64,000 nt of DNA, taken from NCBI RefSeq assembly GCF_028736175.1, contig NZ_CP117880.1:1922001-1986000 (forward strand), given 5' to 3'. Made by a program: the position numbers and the translations under genes. This stretch comes from Sphingobacterium oryzagri (GTDB lineage Bacteria > Bacteroidota > Bacteroidia > Sphingobacteriales > Sphingobacteriaceae). Shown here piece after piece: positions 1 through 8,082 of this stretch. Each line of letters starts with the position of its first letter. The stretch's first letter is position 1. Under the pieces are notes generated by a model. That model saw only the letters and a list, made by a program, of their open reading frames with translations, did no database searches and was not told the origin of the DNA.

Positions 1-207
1 ACCGAGTCGCGCATTTTTACCAACCAAACGCGGATAACGCAGCGCTACCGATGAAAATTTGATATCCTGAATGCGGTGGTAGGCTAGTTCCTGGTCTACT
101 GAAGTTTTGGGAAATAAATCAAGAGATGATCCAAATAAAGGATCGTTAATTACTGCTGTAGATACGAGGCCAAGCTGTAGCGCACGTAAAAATGTTCTTC
201 TTTCCAT
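1..207 (-). CDS. Exported enzyme, N-terminal part only (possibly enolase-superfamily / mandelate racemase-like)
   Basis: This is the first 69 codons of a minus-strand gene that runs off the left edge of the window. It starts at the ATG complementary to 205-207. The protein begins MERRTFLRALQLGLVSTA, a twin-arginine-like signal (RRTFLR followed by a hydrophobic stretch), so it is probably exported by Tat. The following residues (IQDIKFSSVALRYPRLVGKN) resemble, from memory, the start of mandelate racemase / muconate lactonizing enzyme family proteins of Bacteroidota. That is a weak resemblance, because no catalytic residues fall inside the window. The reading frame and the signal are clear; the enzyme class is a guess. 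Confidence 0.5.
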   Translation of the reverse strand, partial: MERRTFLRALQLGLVSTAVINDPLFGSSLDLFPKTSVDQELAYHRIQDIKFSSVALRYPRLVGKNARLG

Positions 208-742
208 AGGTGGTTTATCTTGTTAGCGGACGTAAATATTTGTTGGATTATATTTACTAAAACGTTTAATGTTTATAAAATCGAATGTAGCTCTTTTTTC
301 TGTAACGACCAAATGGCCTGTATATTAGGTGTTGTCTGTATGCATTTTGTTACGTTTTTTATAAAAAACTGCTTCACTAGATTTGGTTTGTAATAGCTTA
401 TTTTTAGAAATATATTTAAATGCTGAGCTATCTAAAGCGCCTGTTTGCCGTCGATATTGTACAGGTAAGCAAGTGCCTGAACACCGCTGGTTCTGATGAT
501 AGCTTGTTGTAAAAACGCTGATTGTTTTACATAAAGACCTGCAAAGGAAAATCGCTGTAGTCTTCTGCAAGAACCGCGAACTTACGCAAATGAAGCAGCC
601 GATCATATGTCGCTGAAATACTTGCTCGGTTAATCTATTCGATAGACAGCTGCTGGGACTGGTTTTCCTGCGGCAATTGTTTTGATTATCGTAAAATATT
701 ACCTACACTTACAACGATAATAATCTTAATGAAGGCATCCCT
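208..742. other. Intergenic region, no convincing gene
   Basis: This stretch of 535 bp separates the divergent exported-enzyme gene and the LytS-like kinase gene, so it should hold both promoters. A 93-codon minus-strand ORF (325-606) is open here. It has no recognisable domain, a Cys/Ser/Lys-rich composition unlike the neighbouring proteins, and no neighbour to be coupled with, so I treat it as chance. I see no strong terminator or repeat. Confidence 0.5.
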
Positions 743-1780
743 ATGGTTGGTAAACTTTTTAAATATTACTATTTGCATATCATCATCTGGATGTTGTTGT
801 TGCTTTTTCCGTTTGTCACTTATCTGTATGAGCCGGAGAAGATAAAGGATTTTGAACCTTATTTTTTAATTTCGCATATCGTTAGTGTCGGTTTTTTGGC
901 GCTCAGTTTTTACTTGCTTACCGCTTACGCCGGGCCCAAATATTTTTTTAGAAAGCGTATCAAATTTCTGTTGTTTGTGCTGCTAGGTTTAAGCGCCTAT
1001 TTGGTTATTAACTACCTTATTGTACATTTCAATCCTACGGGCGACCTGGAAAGGTTGAAGAAAGAGGGTGTACTTTTTGTGCGTATTTTTGTTGGGCCAA
1101 CCATTATTTATTTTCTGTGTATAGTGATCGGAAATATGTTGTTTTTTTACAACGAGCAGGCGAGACAAAAGGAGCTGAACAAGCAGATCGAACTGGAAAA
1201 GACTACGGCCGAACTCAACCTGCTGAAGTTACAGATTAGTCCACACTTTCTGTTCAATACGTTAAACAATATACGCTGGCAGGTAAGAAAGCAACCAGCC
1301 GCGTCAGAAGATTCCATCATCAAGTTGTCCGAGATTTTACGTTATATTATCTACGAAGTAGAAAATAATCGCGTGGAACTGCAGCGCGAGATTGAGCACC
1401 TCAAAAATTTTATGGAGTTGCAAAGCCTTCGACTTCCGGTAGCGGGAGATGTCGTACTGGATGTACAACCAGATCTGAAAAATCGTTTGATTCATCCGCT
1501 GTTGTTTATTCATTTCGTGGAAAATGCATTTAAATACGGTGTCGATAGTAAAACCGAGCCGTCCATCCGCTTTGCATTTATCAATATTGCCGGAGGCATA
1601 GGTTTCCGCTCGCATAACCGTATACTTTCGCAAGGTACTGCGAAAACTACCGATGGAATTGGGCTTAGCAATATCCGTAGGCGACTGGAACTCTTATACC
1701 CTAATAAATATACTCTTTTGATTGAGCAGTCGAATGGATTTTTTGATGTAACACTAGATCTCTATCTCGATGAAAATTAG
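743..1780 (+). CDS. LytS-type sensor histidine kinase (His_kinase family)
   Basis: A 345-aa membrane sensor kinase. Four hydrophobic segments (about residues 10-29, 41-62, 73-95 and 110-135) form the sensor part. A short coiled coil (137-162) follows, then the LytS-type phosphoacceptor motif LQISPHFLFNTLNNI with His168. The ATPase part has the N-box HFVENAFKYG (Glu260, Asn261) and the GIGLSNIRRRL motif near 305-315. The domain order is typical of the His_kinase / HATPase kinases that phosphorylate LytTR regulators in Bacteroidota. The gene ends inside the start of the response-regulator gene (1770-1780 overlap), which indicates translational coupling and a cognate pair. The input signal cannot be read from the sequence; membrane stress or peptides are common for this class. 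Confidence 0.93.
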   Translation: MVGKLFKYYYLHIIIWMLLLLFPFVTYLYEPEKIKDFEPYFLISHIVSVGFLALSFYLLTAYAGPKYFFRKRIKFLLFVLLGLSAYLVINYLIVHFNPTGDLERLKKEGVLFVRIFVGPTIIYFLCIVIGNMLFFYNEQARQKELNKQIELEKTTAELNLLKLQISPHFLFNTLNNIRWQVRKQPAASEDSIIKLSEILRYIIYEVENNRVELQREIEHLKNFMELQSLRLPVAGDVVLDVQPDLKNRLIHPLLFIHFVENAFKYGVDSKTEPSIRFAFINIAGGIGFRSHNRILSQGTAKTTDGIGLSNIRRRLELLYPNKYTLLIEQSNGFFDVTLDLYLDEN

Positions 1781-2462
1781 CTGTATACTGATCGATGACG
1801 AGCCTTTTGCGCTTAATATTCTGGAAGACGACTTGTTACAATTTCCACAAATTGAAGTCCTGGCGAAGTTCAGTAGTCCGCTTGCGGTGATCGATTTTCT
1901 GGCCGAGCATGCCGTAGATTTGATTTTTTCGGATATTCAGATGCCCGAAATGCTTGGTACGCAATTCGTTCGTGGCCTGAATAACGGACCATTGATTATT
2001 TTCACAACAGCCTTTCATCAGTATGCGCTGGAAGGATTTGAGCTGAATGTGGTGGACTACTTGATGAAGCCCATTCGAAAAGAGCGTTTAGCCGTAGCGA
2101 TCAAAAAAGTAGAAGACCAGCTGCGCTTACGCGAAAATCAACAAGCTAGCCAACCGGAAGACTACATTGTGGTCAACGTGGAGTACCAAAAAATTAAGTT
2201 GTTGGTGCGAGACATCCTTTATATAGAGGGATTAAAAGATTACGTGAAGATTTATTTGGTCAATCGTGCGCATCCGCTTCTCACCCGTAGTAACTTACGC
2301 GGTATGGAAAGCAAGCTGCCGGCGGCTAGCTTTGCACGTATTCACAATTCTTTTATCGTCAACAAAGCACGGGTAACGGCACTGCAACCGACCAAAATTT
2401 TTCTCGATAATGTGGCATTACCCATTGGTAAAAAGTATACAGAAAGTATAAAGAGCATCTAG
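1770..2462 (+). CDS. LytTR-family response regulator
   Basis: A 230-aa two-domain regulator. The receiver domain (1-120) has the acidic pair Asp10/Glu11 in LIDDEPFAL, the phosphoacceptor Asp55 in FSDIQMPE, and the conserved Lys100 in YLMKP. The C-terminal LytTR DNA-binding domain (about 130-230) shows the usual pattern, with ILYIEGLKDYVKIYL, the RSNLRGMESKLP segment and FARIHNSFIVN. Phosphorylation by the overlapping kinase should control DNA binding. The nearest target candidate is the outer-membrane receptor gene 170 bp downstream, but I see no clear pair of LytTR direct repeats in that gap. The assignment of family and partner is secure; the regulon is unknown. Confidence 0.94.
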   Translation: MKISCILIDDEPFALNILEDDLLQFPQIEVLAKFSSPLAVIDFLAEHAVDLIFSDIQMPEMLGTQFVRGLNNGPLIIFTTAFHQYALEGFELNVVDYLMKPIRKERLAVAIKKVEDQLRLRENQQASQPEDYIVVNVEYQKIKLLVRDILYIEGLKDYVKIYLVNRAHPLLTRSNLRGMESKLPAASFARIHNSFIVNKARVTALQPTKIFLDNVALPIGKKYTESIKSI

Positions 2463-2635
2463 CTTGAGCCGCTTTTTGGCACAGGTTGTCACATTATTCC
2501 CACGTGTTGGTATACACAAGCGTATCATTCGTCTACAAATACTTGTATAGTAATAGAATTGTTTTCACTTTTGCTCAGTTTCCAGAAAAAAACAGCATAA
2601 AGCAATAGCTGGAGATTTAAATTAATGTAGAGAAG

Positions 2636-5239
2636 ATGAAAAAAATATGGTTTGTTATTGCCTTTACCCTTTCCGTGTGTACCGCTTTTTCACAAGCGCC
2701 TAACGCAGGCCGCCCGCCAGGAGCGATGATGGCAGACGGTAAACTGTCGGGTAAATTAGTGGATGACGAAGGCAAGCCTTTAGCGCAAGCTTCCATTGTT
2801 TTGTTAAAAACAACGCAGGATAGTTTGACCGGTAAGGCAAAAGATATCTTAGTGCAAACCGCCAGCTCGTCTGCAAGCGGCAGTTTTGCGTTTACGGCTG
2901 TGCCTATTCGGGAAAAGCTTACGCTAAAAATAAGTTCGATAGGTTACACCACTATCGAGATGCCCGTAGTTTACGAGATGCCAAAGCGCGATAGCACAAT
3001 GAAAATGGAGCCGGGCAAAGCACCTGACCCAGCCATGATGGCTAAATTTGCGGCAGCGTTTAACAAGGATTTGGGCACGATCACGGTGGACTATGATGCT
3101 ACAGAAATTGATGCGGTAACCGTAACGGCGCGCAAAGCATTGTTGGAAATTGATATCGACAAAAAAGTATTTAACGTCGAAAAAAATATTGTTTCTGCTG
3201 GTGGTACGGCCGTCGACGTACTCCGGAATATGCCATCTATTCAAGTGGATATTGATGGAAATGTTAAATTGAGAAACGCTGCGCCGACTATTTTTGTTGA
3301 CGGCCGACCTACAACCTTATCACTTGACCAGATTCCGGCAGACGTGATTGAAAAAGTGGAAGTAATCACGAATCCTTCGGCAAAATACGATGCTTCGGGA
3401 AGTATGGCTGGCATCTTGAACATTATCTTGAAAAAGAATAAGAAAACGGGTTATAACGGGATGGTCAATTTTGGCGCAGATCGTTTTGGCGGAACCAACT
3501 TTATGGGAAGCTTAAATGCGCGTCAAAATAAAGTCAATGTGTCGCTCACGGCGATGAATATGCGGATGCGTAACAACACCGAGGGAAATAGCGAACGAAA
3601 CAGTACGCTGGATGGCGTAAATTCGCTCGTGACGCAAGATATCGATAGTAAAACCCGTGGTATGATGACTTTTGGTCGATTAGGAATCGACTACGACCTG
3701 TCTGAGCGCACAACACTTTCCTTGGCGGGAATATTGGCTGGTGGTCGTTTTGAACCGGTAGAGAATACGCGTATTGTGAACACGACCGCTGGGACAGCGT
3801 CGACGAGCGATCGTATCTCCGAAACGGAGCGTAGTTTTAAGCCGAGAGGCCTGCAAGCTGGCTTGACGCACAAATTTAAAACTGAAGGTGAGGAGCTGAC
3901 CGCAGACCTTAATTATTTCGGCGTTAGAAATGAAATGGATGGGCTATATACTACCAATTACCTCAATGCTGGCGGACAAACGGCAGCGACGCAGCTACAA
4001 CGTAATATTGGATCGGGCGAAAGTCAGTTTATGACGACGCAGGTGGATTATGTAAAGCCCTTTAAAAACGGGATGAAGTTGGAGACGGGACTTCGTGCAC
4101 AAATCAATAACATTGCCAACCTCAACGAAAATTTGTTGAAAGCTGTGGGTGAAACAGATTTTGAGAATATCTCTTCGGCATCATCCAACTACGATAGTAA
4201 AAATAGTGTTTATGCAGCTTACGCATCGCTTGCTGGCGATTTTGAGAAGCTGTTTTCGTACAAAATTGGTTTGCGTGCAGAAAACTCTACGTACGATGGC
4301 GAATTGTTGAATACAGGAGAGCAGTTTAGTAACCGCTACCCGCTGAGCTTGTTTCCATCGATCTTTTTGAGTAAAAAGTTGTCTGATAAAGATCAAATCC
4401 AAATTTCGGGAACGCGACGTGTAAACCGGCCTAATTTCTTTCAGCTGATTCCGTTCGTGGATTACACGGATAGCTTAAATATTACGCGTGGTAACGCCGA
4501 TCTTGTGCCTGAATTTACGACCTCTGGCGAGTTTAACTACAGCCGTACGGGCAACAAGGGTACGTTTTTAGCTTCGGTTTATTACAAGTATACCAACGAT
4601 TTGATTACGCGGTTTCTGTCGCAAGAGATCAACCCGGTAACGGGAAACCTAGATTTTATCAATACGTATATCAATGCCAGCTCCAGCCAGAATTACGGTG
4701 CAGAGTTTACGTATACTACCAACCTTAAAAAATGGTGGGATCTTACGGCAGACCTGAACTTCTACAATTCGCGCATTACTGTTGATGAGGCGGGAACGGG
4801 GCAAGACCCGTTGTGGACGGTTTTTGGAAAGCTGAACAATAATTTTACGTTCAAGAAGAGCTGGACGATGCAGGTGGCTTTTGAATATCAGGGAAAGACT
4901 AATATGCCGGTAACGCAACAGCAAACTTTTGGTCCGCCGTCTACTGCCCAGAGTTCGTCTCAAGGCTATATCGAGCCGTTCTACGGTCTTGATGTAGCGA
5001 TTAAGAAAAGCTTCTTGAAAAATGATATCGCTTCGCTAACCCTTTCTGTCAACGATATTTTGCGCACAAGGGGCAATACGATGGTATCTTTTGGCGAAGG
5101 TTTTTCGCAAACGTATTACCGGTTAACGAACCCGCAAATCGTTAAATTGAACTTTGCCATCCGGTTTGGAAAAATGGACATGAATATGTTTAAGAAAAAC
5201 AGAAATCAAAATTCGATGGAAGGCATGCAGATGCAATAA
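2636..5239 (+). CDS. TonB-dependent receptor-like outer-membrane protein (OMP_b-brl_3 type)
   Basis: An 867-aa outer-membrane protein. It has a signal peptide (about 1-19, MKKIWFVIAFTLSVCTAFSQ) and a carboxypeptidase-regulatory-like beta-sandwich (about 35-120, GKLVDDEGKPLAQASIVLLK). Then comes a plug domain (about 150-265, with NMPSIQVDIDGNVKLRNAAP and the IEKVEVITNPSAKYD motif) and a long beta-barrel to the C-terminus. The plug type and the IEKVEVITNPSAKYDA signature belong to the OMP_b-brl_3 family common in Bacteroidota. These proteins are often found beside LytS/LytTR pairs, as here. The start ATG is clear. The substrate is unknown. A strong terminator follows the gene, so it is probably monocistronic or the last gene after the two-component pair. 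Confidence 0.9.
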   Translation: MKKIWFVIAFTLSVCTAFSQAPNAGRPPGAMMADGKLSGKLVDDEGKPLAQASIVLLKTTQDSLTGKAKDILVQTASSSASGSFAFTAVPIREKLTLKISSIGYTTIEMPVVYEMPKRDSTMKMEPGKAPDPAMMAKFAAAFNKDLGTITVDYDATEIDAVTVTARKALLEIDIDKKVFNVEKNIVSAGGTAVDVLRNMPSIQVDIDGNVKLRNAAPTIFVDGRPTTLSLDQIPADVIEKVEVITNPSAKYDASGSMAGILNIILKKNKKTGYNGMVNFGADRFGGTNFMGSLNARQNKVNVSLTAMNMRMRNNTEGNSERNSTLDGVNSLVTQDIDSKTRGMMTFGRLGIDYDLSERTTLSLAGILAGGRFEPVENTRIVNTTAGTASTSDRISETERSFKPRGLQAGLTHKFKTEGEELTADLNYFGVRNEMDGLYTTNYLNAGGQTAATQLQRNIGSGESQFMTTQVDYVKPFKNGMKLETGLRAQINNIANLNENLLKAVGETDFENISSASSNYDSKNSVYAAYASLAGDFEKLFSYKIGLRAENSTYDGELLNTGEQFSNRYPLSLFPSIFLSKKLSDKDQIQISGTRRVNRPNFFQLIPFVDYTDSLNITRGNADLVPEFTTSGEFNYSRTGNKGTFLASVYYKYTNDLITRFLSQEINPVTGNLDFINTYINASSSQNYGAEFTYTTNLKKWWDLTADLNFYNSRITVDEAGTGQDPLWTVFGKLNNNFTFKKSWTMQVAFEYQGKTNMPVTQQQTFGPPSTAQSSSQGYIEPFYGLDVAIKKSFLKNDIASLTLSVNDILRTRGNTMVSFGEGFSQTYYRLTNPQIVKLNFAIRFGKMDMNMFKKNRNQNSMEGMQMQ

Positions 5240-5337
5240 TGCATAAATAATTTTCGCTGGCGATAGCTTGTGGAGGTAAACCTGTAAAAATTGTTAAGCA
5301 TTAACTTTTATTTTTTAATTTGGTTACTTATCTTTAA

Positions 5338-5368
5338 AAAAGAACGTGGTCTACGGCCACGTTCTTTT
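5338..5368 (+). terminator. Rho-independent terminator of the receptor gene
   Basis: A 12-bp perfect stem (AAAAGAACGTGG / CCACGTTCTTTT) with a 7-nt loop lies about 100 bp after the receptor stop codon. The right arm itself ends in four T. Its position between two same-direction genes separates them transcriptionally. Confidence 0.8.
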
Positions 5369-5464
5369 GCTTATTTTGCGACGGCGTTACGTTTCGTATG
5401 TTTATAGCAAGGCTTTAGCATCATGAGTTCTCATAATTTGTTCATTTTTAAATAAACTAGTTTT

Positions 5465-5941
5465 ATGCCCAATAAATCCATTGTTTTTCAATTTATTTCC
5501 GAGCCTACCGATGTGAATTATGGCGGCAATGTGCATGGCGGAAGCGTCATGAAGTGGATCGATCAAGCTGGATATGCTTGTGCCAGTGCGTGGAGTGGTA
5601 GTTATGCGGTGACGGTGTATGTCGGCGGCATACGTTTTTACAAACCGATAAAAATTGGTCAGATCGTAAAAGTAGAGGCGCACGTGATCTATACCGGGTC
5701 GACAAGTATGCATATTGCGATCAATGTTTTTTCCAGAAACCTAAAAAGTTTTGAATTCGAGAAGAAAACGCATTGTATTATTGTTTTTGTAGCGGTGGAT
5801 GATGATGGTAAATCGGTAAAAGTGCCGAAGTGGGTGCCGGAAACAGAAGAGGAAAAACAGCAGGAAATATATGCGAAAAAATTGGTGGAGCTACGTAAGC
5901 AGATAGAGGATGAGATGAAGCCTTTCTTCACTAGATCTTAA
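5465..5941 (+). CDS. Acyl-CoA thioesterase, hotdog fold (YciA/BFIT-like)
   Basis: A 158-aa single hotdog-domain protein. Residues 18-42 carry the acyl-CoA hydrolase signature, with Asn22 and His24 in NVHGGSVMKWIDQ and the catalytic-type Asp33. The core helix is followed by the beta strands VGGIRFYKPIKIGQIVKVEA and an acidic, helical tail (125-155). Proteins of this family hydrolyse acyl-CoA to free acid and CoA in the cytoplasm; chain-length preference is not predictable from sequence. It stands alone, between terminators at 5338-5368 and 5978-6012. Length matches the family, and nothing is missing. Confidence 0.9.
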   Translation: MPNKSIVFQFISEPTDVNYGGNVHGGSVMKWIDQAGYACASAWSGSYAVTVYVGGIRFYKPIKIGQIVKVEAHVIYTGSTSMHIAINVFSRNLKSFEFEKKTHCIIVFVAVDDDGKSVKVPKWVPETEEEKQQEIYAKKLVELRKQIEDEMKPFFTRS

Positions 5942-5977
5942 ATGTAGCCATTTAAGCCATTTTTTAAACGTTATCCG

Positions 5978-6012
5978 ATCGAGTCCGTTACGTACAGGAC
6001 TCGATTTTTTTA
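5978..6012 (+). terminator. Rho-independent terminator after the thioesterase gene
   Basis: A perfect 9-bp stem ATCGAGTCC / GGACTCGAT with a 10-nt loop is followed directly by a run of T (6006-6012). It lies 37 bp after the thioesterase stop. The next gene is on the opposite strand and also ends nearby. Confidence 0.85.
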
Positions 6013-6027
6013 TAACAATATCGGGCC

Positions 6028-6360
6028 TTACAGTTCTTTTGTACCGTTAAGCGTTTCACGCAGTAGAAAATACTCCGGTGAATCGATTTCCATTTTTTTC
6101 TTCAAGCTGCGTAGGAGCGGAGCAAGCGTTTTAGATCGAACGCGTCGGTGAATATCTTCATATTGAACGGTCATCATAGAAATCTGCGTAAGCAACGTTT
6201 CGTATTTTTGATACGTGCTTACCAATTGTGCCAAGCCTTTTTCAATCGCTTGCTTATCTTGATCATTTTCCAAATTATTTTCGCAACTAGCTAATAATTC
6301 TTTTAAATTTTCTAAGCCACCGACCAATGCTTTATGCTGTTTTAAATTAATACTTCTCAT
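6028..6360 (-). CDS. Small helical protein of unknown function
   Basis: A 110-aa protein I do not recognise. It has no signal peptide and no membrane segment. The sequence is charged and leucine-rich throughout, with long helical stretches (residues 5-60 and 65-100), which suggests an all-helical cytoplasmic protein or coiled coil. The ATG at 6358-6360 opens it; there is no overlap with neighbours. It converges with the thioesterase gene and sits just after that gene's terminator. Coding is supported by a regular amino-acid composition and a clean start, but no function can be given. Confidence 0.6.
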   Translation of the reverse strand: MRSINLKQHKALVGGLENLKELLASCENNLENDQDKQAIEKGLAQLVSTYQKYETLLTQISMMTVQYEDIHRRVRSKTLAPLLRSLKKKMEIDSPEYFLLRETLNGTKEL

Positions 6361-6537
6361 AAAAGCTAATATTGCTAGTGAAAATAGTAAATATTAGCTA
6401 TTTTTTAAATTAAAAAATGGTTAGAATTTAGCTTAAAACAAATAAATCGGTTTATTTTATAATTATTTTATATTCTGGTGTTTTTATTTTAACAATATAT
6501 TAATCTAGCAGATTCAACGGAACTTTTGTGGGCAATT

Positions 6538-7215
6538 TTATACGATCTTGGCTTTTTGCTTTTTTTTATTGATTAAGTGGAGTACCCATAGCAAGAGTAA
6601 GGCCAACAATATGGCTATTTTTGTGCCATTCAACTGCATGAAAAAGTTGTTGAGCGAGTGGAAGGCAGCAACGGCCAGTAAGGATTGTGTACTGTCGGCC
6701 ACTTTTCCGATTCCCCAACTTCCGAGCAGCAATATTCCGAAGAAAAATAGGTTGGCGCTTGTCAATTCAAAATTTAAATGCCAAACGAACCAAAGCGTAG
6801 CCACGATGAATATATTGATCCATGCCGGCAGTGGTTTAAGCTGTTGTCGCAAAAATCCTCGCCAGCCAACTTCTTCGAGAAGGCCATAAAGTAAAATCGA
6901 AAATACACTGATTACAGCAATGGAACCGTTGCTAAGGTATTGCACGACAGTGATCAGTGCAATTGGCGAAAACCAATACAACAGGATGGGTACAATCAAC
7001 GTGTTGTAATTTCCTTTTAACGAGAGCACCGGCTTAATCTTAAAAATTAGCATGGCAATGCCCGCGCCTATTGCCGGCCCGGCGCCCTGTAAAACGATGC
7101 GAATGATTTCGTTGGGTACTGTGCTCAACAGCGCTGTTTTGTTGCTGATGTAGCGTAGTGCTATGGCAAGAATATAGAATACAATAATGGCGACGTAATT
7201 TGGTTTGTTTTTCAT
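6538..7215 (-). CDS. CPBP-family intramembrane metalloprotease (CaaX/Abi-like)
   Basis: A 225-aa polytopic membrane protein. It carries the diagnostic CPBP/Abi motifs: Glu114-Glu115 and Arg119 in LLEEVGWRG, His146 in WFVWHLNF, and His186 with Asn189-Asn190 in AAFHSLNNFF. These are the proposed metal-ligand and catalytic residues of Rce1-like proteases. About seven hydrophobic segments span the protein. In bacteria such proteins process or protect against peptides, but the substrate here is unknown. An in-frame TTG at 7236 would add seven residues, but it lies inside a TACTTTTG promoter box, so I prefer the ATG at 7213-7215. Confidence 0.88.
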   Translation of the reverse strand: MKNKPNYVAIIVFYILAIALRYISNKTALLSTVPNEIIRIVLQGAGPAIGAGIAMLIFKIKPVLSLKGNYNTLIVPILLYWFSPIALITVVQYLSNGSIAVISVFSILLYGLLEEVGWRGFLRQQLKPLPAWINIFIVATLWFVWHLNFELTSANLFFFGILLLGSWGIGKVADSTQSLLAVAAFHSLNNFFMQLNGTKIAILLALLLLWVLHLINKKKQKAKIV

Positions 7216-7233
7216 GCGTATTGATTTATACGG

Positions 7234-7241
7234 CAAAAGTA
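7234..7241 (-). promoter_or_regulatory. Bacteroidota -7 box of the CPBP gene
   Basis: The minus strand reads TACTTTTG here, a full match to the Bacteroidota -7 consensus TAnnTTTG. It lies 18 bp before the ATG at 7215. I found no good -33 TTG at the usual distance. It argues for the ATG at 7215 over the upstream TTG. Confidence 0.45.
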
Positions 7242-7287
7242 AACCAACGGAATTTGTAAAAAATTGACGAAAGGTAAGAAATATCCT

Positions 7288-7869
7288 TTATCCGATTTTT
7301 TTTCTGATTCGGCTCAAGCTTTCTGCGGTGACGCCTAGATAAGAACAAATAATTTTTAGGGAAGTGCGTTGAAAAACTTCCGGTCTATCCTTTATCAGCT
7401 TGAGATACCGTTGCGTGGGCGAAAGGGTAAGCAGATTAATTTGCTCATGTTGTTTACGGATAAACATGGCTTCTGATATCGCTTTGCCAATCGATAAACC
7501 CGTTGTAGATCGTGCATAAAGCGCTTGTAAATCCTGATGATGAATAGACCAAATGGTGCAATCTTCGAGCGCCTGTGTTTTGATAATGCTCGGCGCTTGT
7601 GTCAGAAAAGATAGGTAGTCACTAAAAAATTGCTTTTCGTAATATAGATTAATGCAGACATCTTTTTCTGCCGTTTGCACAAAATGACCAACCGATCCGA
7701 CCGATAAAATATTAATAAACTTTTCGGTATGCGCGTGGGCTTTTACGATCTCGTTTTTCTTAAACGTTCGAATTTTAACATGCTCGGCAAATATCGTCCA
7801 TAAGCTGGCGTCTGCTTGATAAAACGGATCAAATATTTCTTTTATGGCTTCGGCTGTGGGTTGCTGCAT
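7288..7869 (-). CDS. Crp/Fnr-family transcriptional regulator
   Basis: A 193-aa regulator with an N-terminal cyclic-nucleotide-binding-like jelly roll (about 20-115, including VKIRTFKKNEIVKAHAHTEK and the SVGSVGHFVQ turn). A central dimer helix follows, then a short C-terminal helix-turn-helix (about 160-193, TSLKIICSYLGVTAESLSRI). The canonical phosphate-binding cassette Arg of Crp is not evident, so cAMP binding is doubtful. This short form is widespread in Bacteroidota, often as a local regulator. The next gene downstream on the same strand is the CPBP protease, 72 bp away, so they may form a unit. Fold assignment is firm; ligand and targets are unknown. Confidence 0.88.
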   Translation of the reverse strand: MQQPTAEAIKEIFDPFYQADASLWTIFAEHVKIRTFKKNEIVKAHAHTEKFINILSVGSVGHFVQTAEKDVCINLYYEKQFFSDYLSFLTQAPSIIKTQALEDCTIWSIHHQDLQALYARSTTGLSIGKAISEAMFIRKQHEQINLLTLSPTQRYLKLIKDRPEVFQRTSLKIICSYLGVTAESLSRIRKKIG

Positions 7870-7917
7870 ACGTTGTAGTGTGTAGGGCTATCATGCTTTT
7901 AGACTCGCCCAGCAGCG

Positions 7918-7925
7918 CAAATTTA
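7918..7925 (-). promoter_or_regulatory. Bacteroidota -7 box of the Crp-like gene
   Basis: The minus strand reads TAAATTTG, a perfect TAnnTTTG box, 48 bp before the ATG at 7869. No clear -33 element was found. Confidence 0.4.
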
Positions 7926-8035
7926 CGTTTTTACCTGTTTATTTTTTGACTTTTGTGCTTTTGGTAAGCGGTTGGTGTACCGTTGTTGGTCTCGTAGGCT
8001 CATAATATATCAATGGAAACGAAGCCACAATAAAC

Positions 8036-8072
8036 GAGCGCCGAGTCACTTTAACAGTTGAATACGGCGCTC
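8036..8072 (-). terminator. Terminator-like hairpin after the efflux operon
   Basis: A perfect 8-bp GC-rich stem (GAGCGCCG / CGGCGCTC) with a 21-nt loop lies 10 bp beyond the stop of the outer-membrane efflux gene. On the minus strand it is followed by GTTTATTG, a modest T stretch. It separates the efflux operon from the Crp-like gene. Confidence 0.55.
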
Positions 8073-8082
8073 GCTTTACGGC

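Noticed and set aside
325..606. 93-codon minus-strand ORF in the left intergenic region
   Set aside because: No recognisable domain, odd composition, no neighbour coupling.
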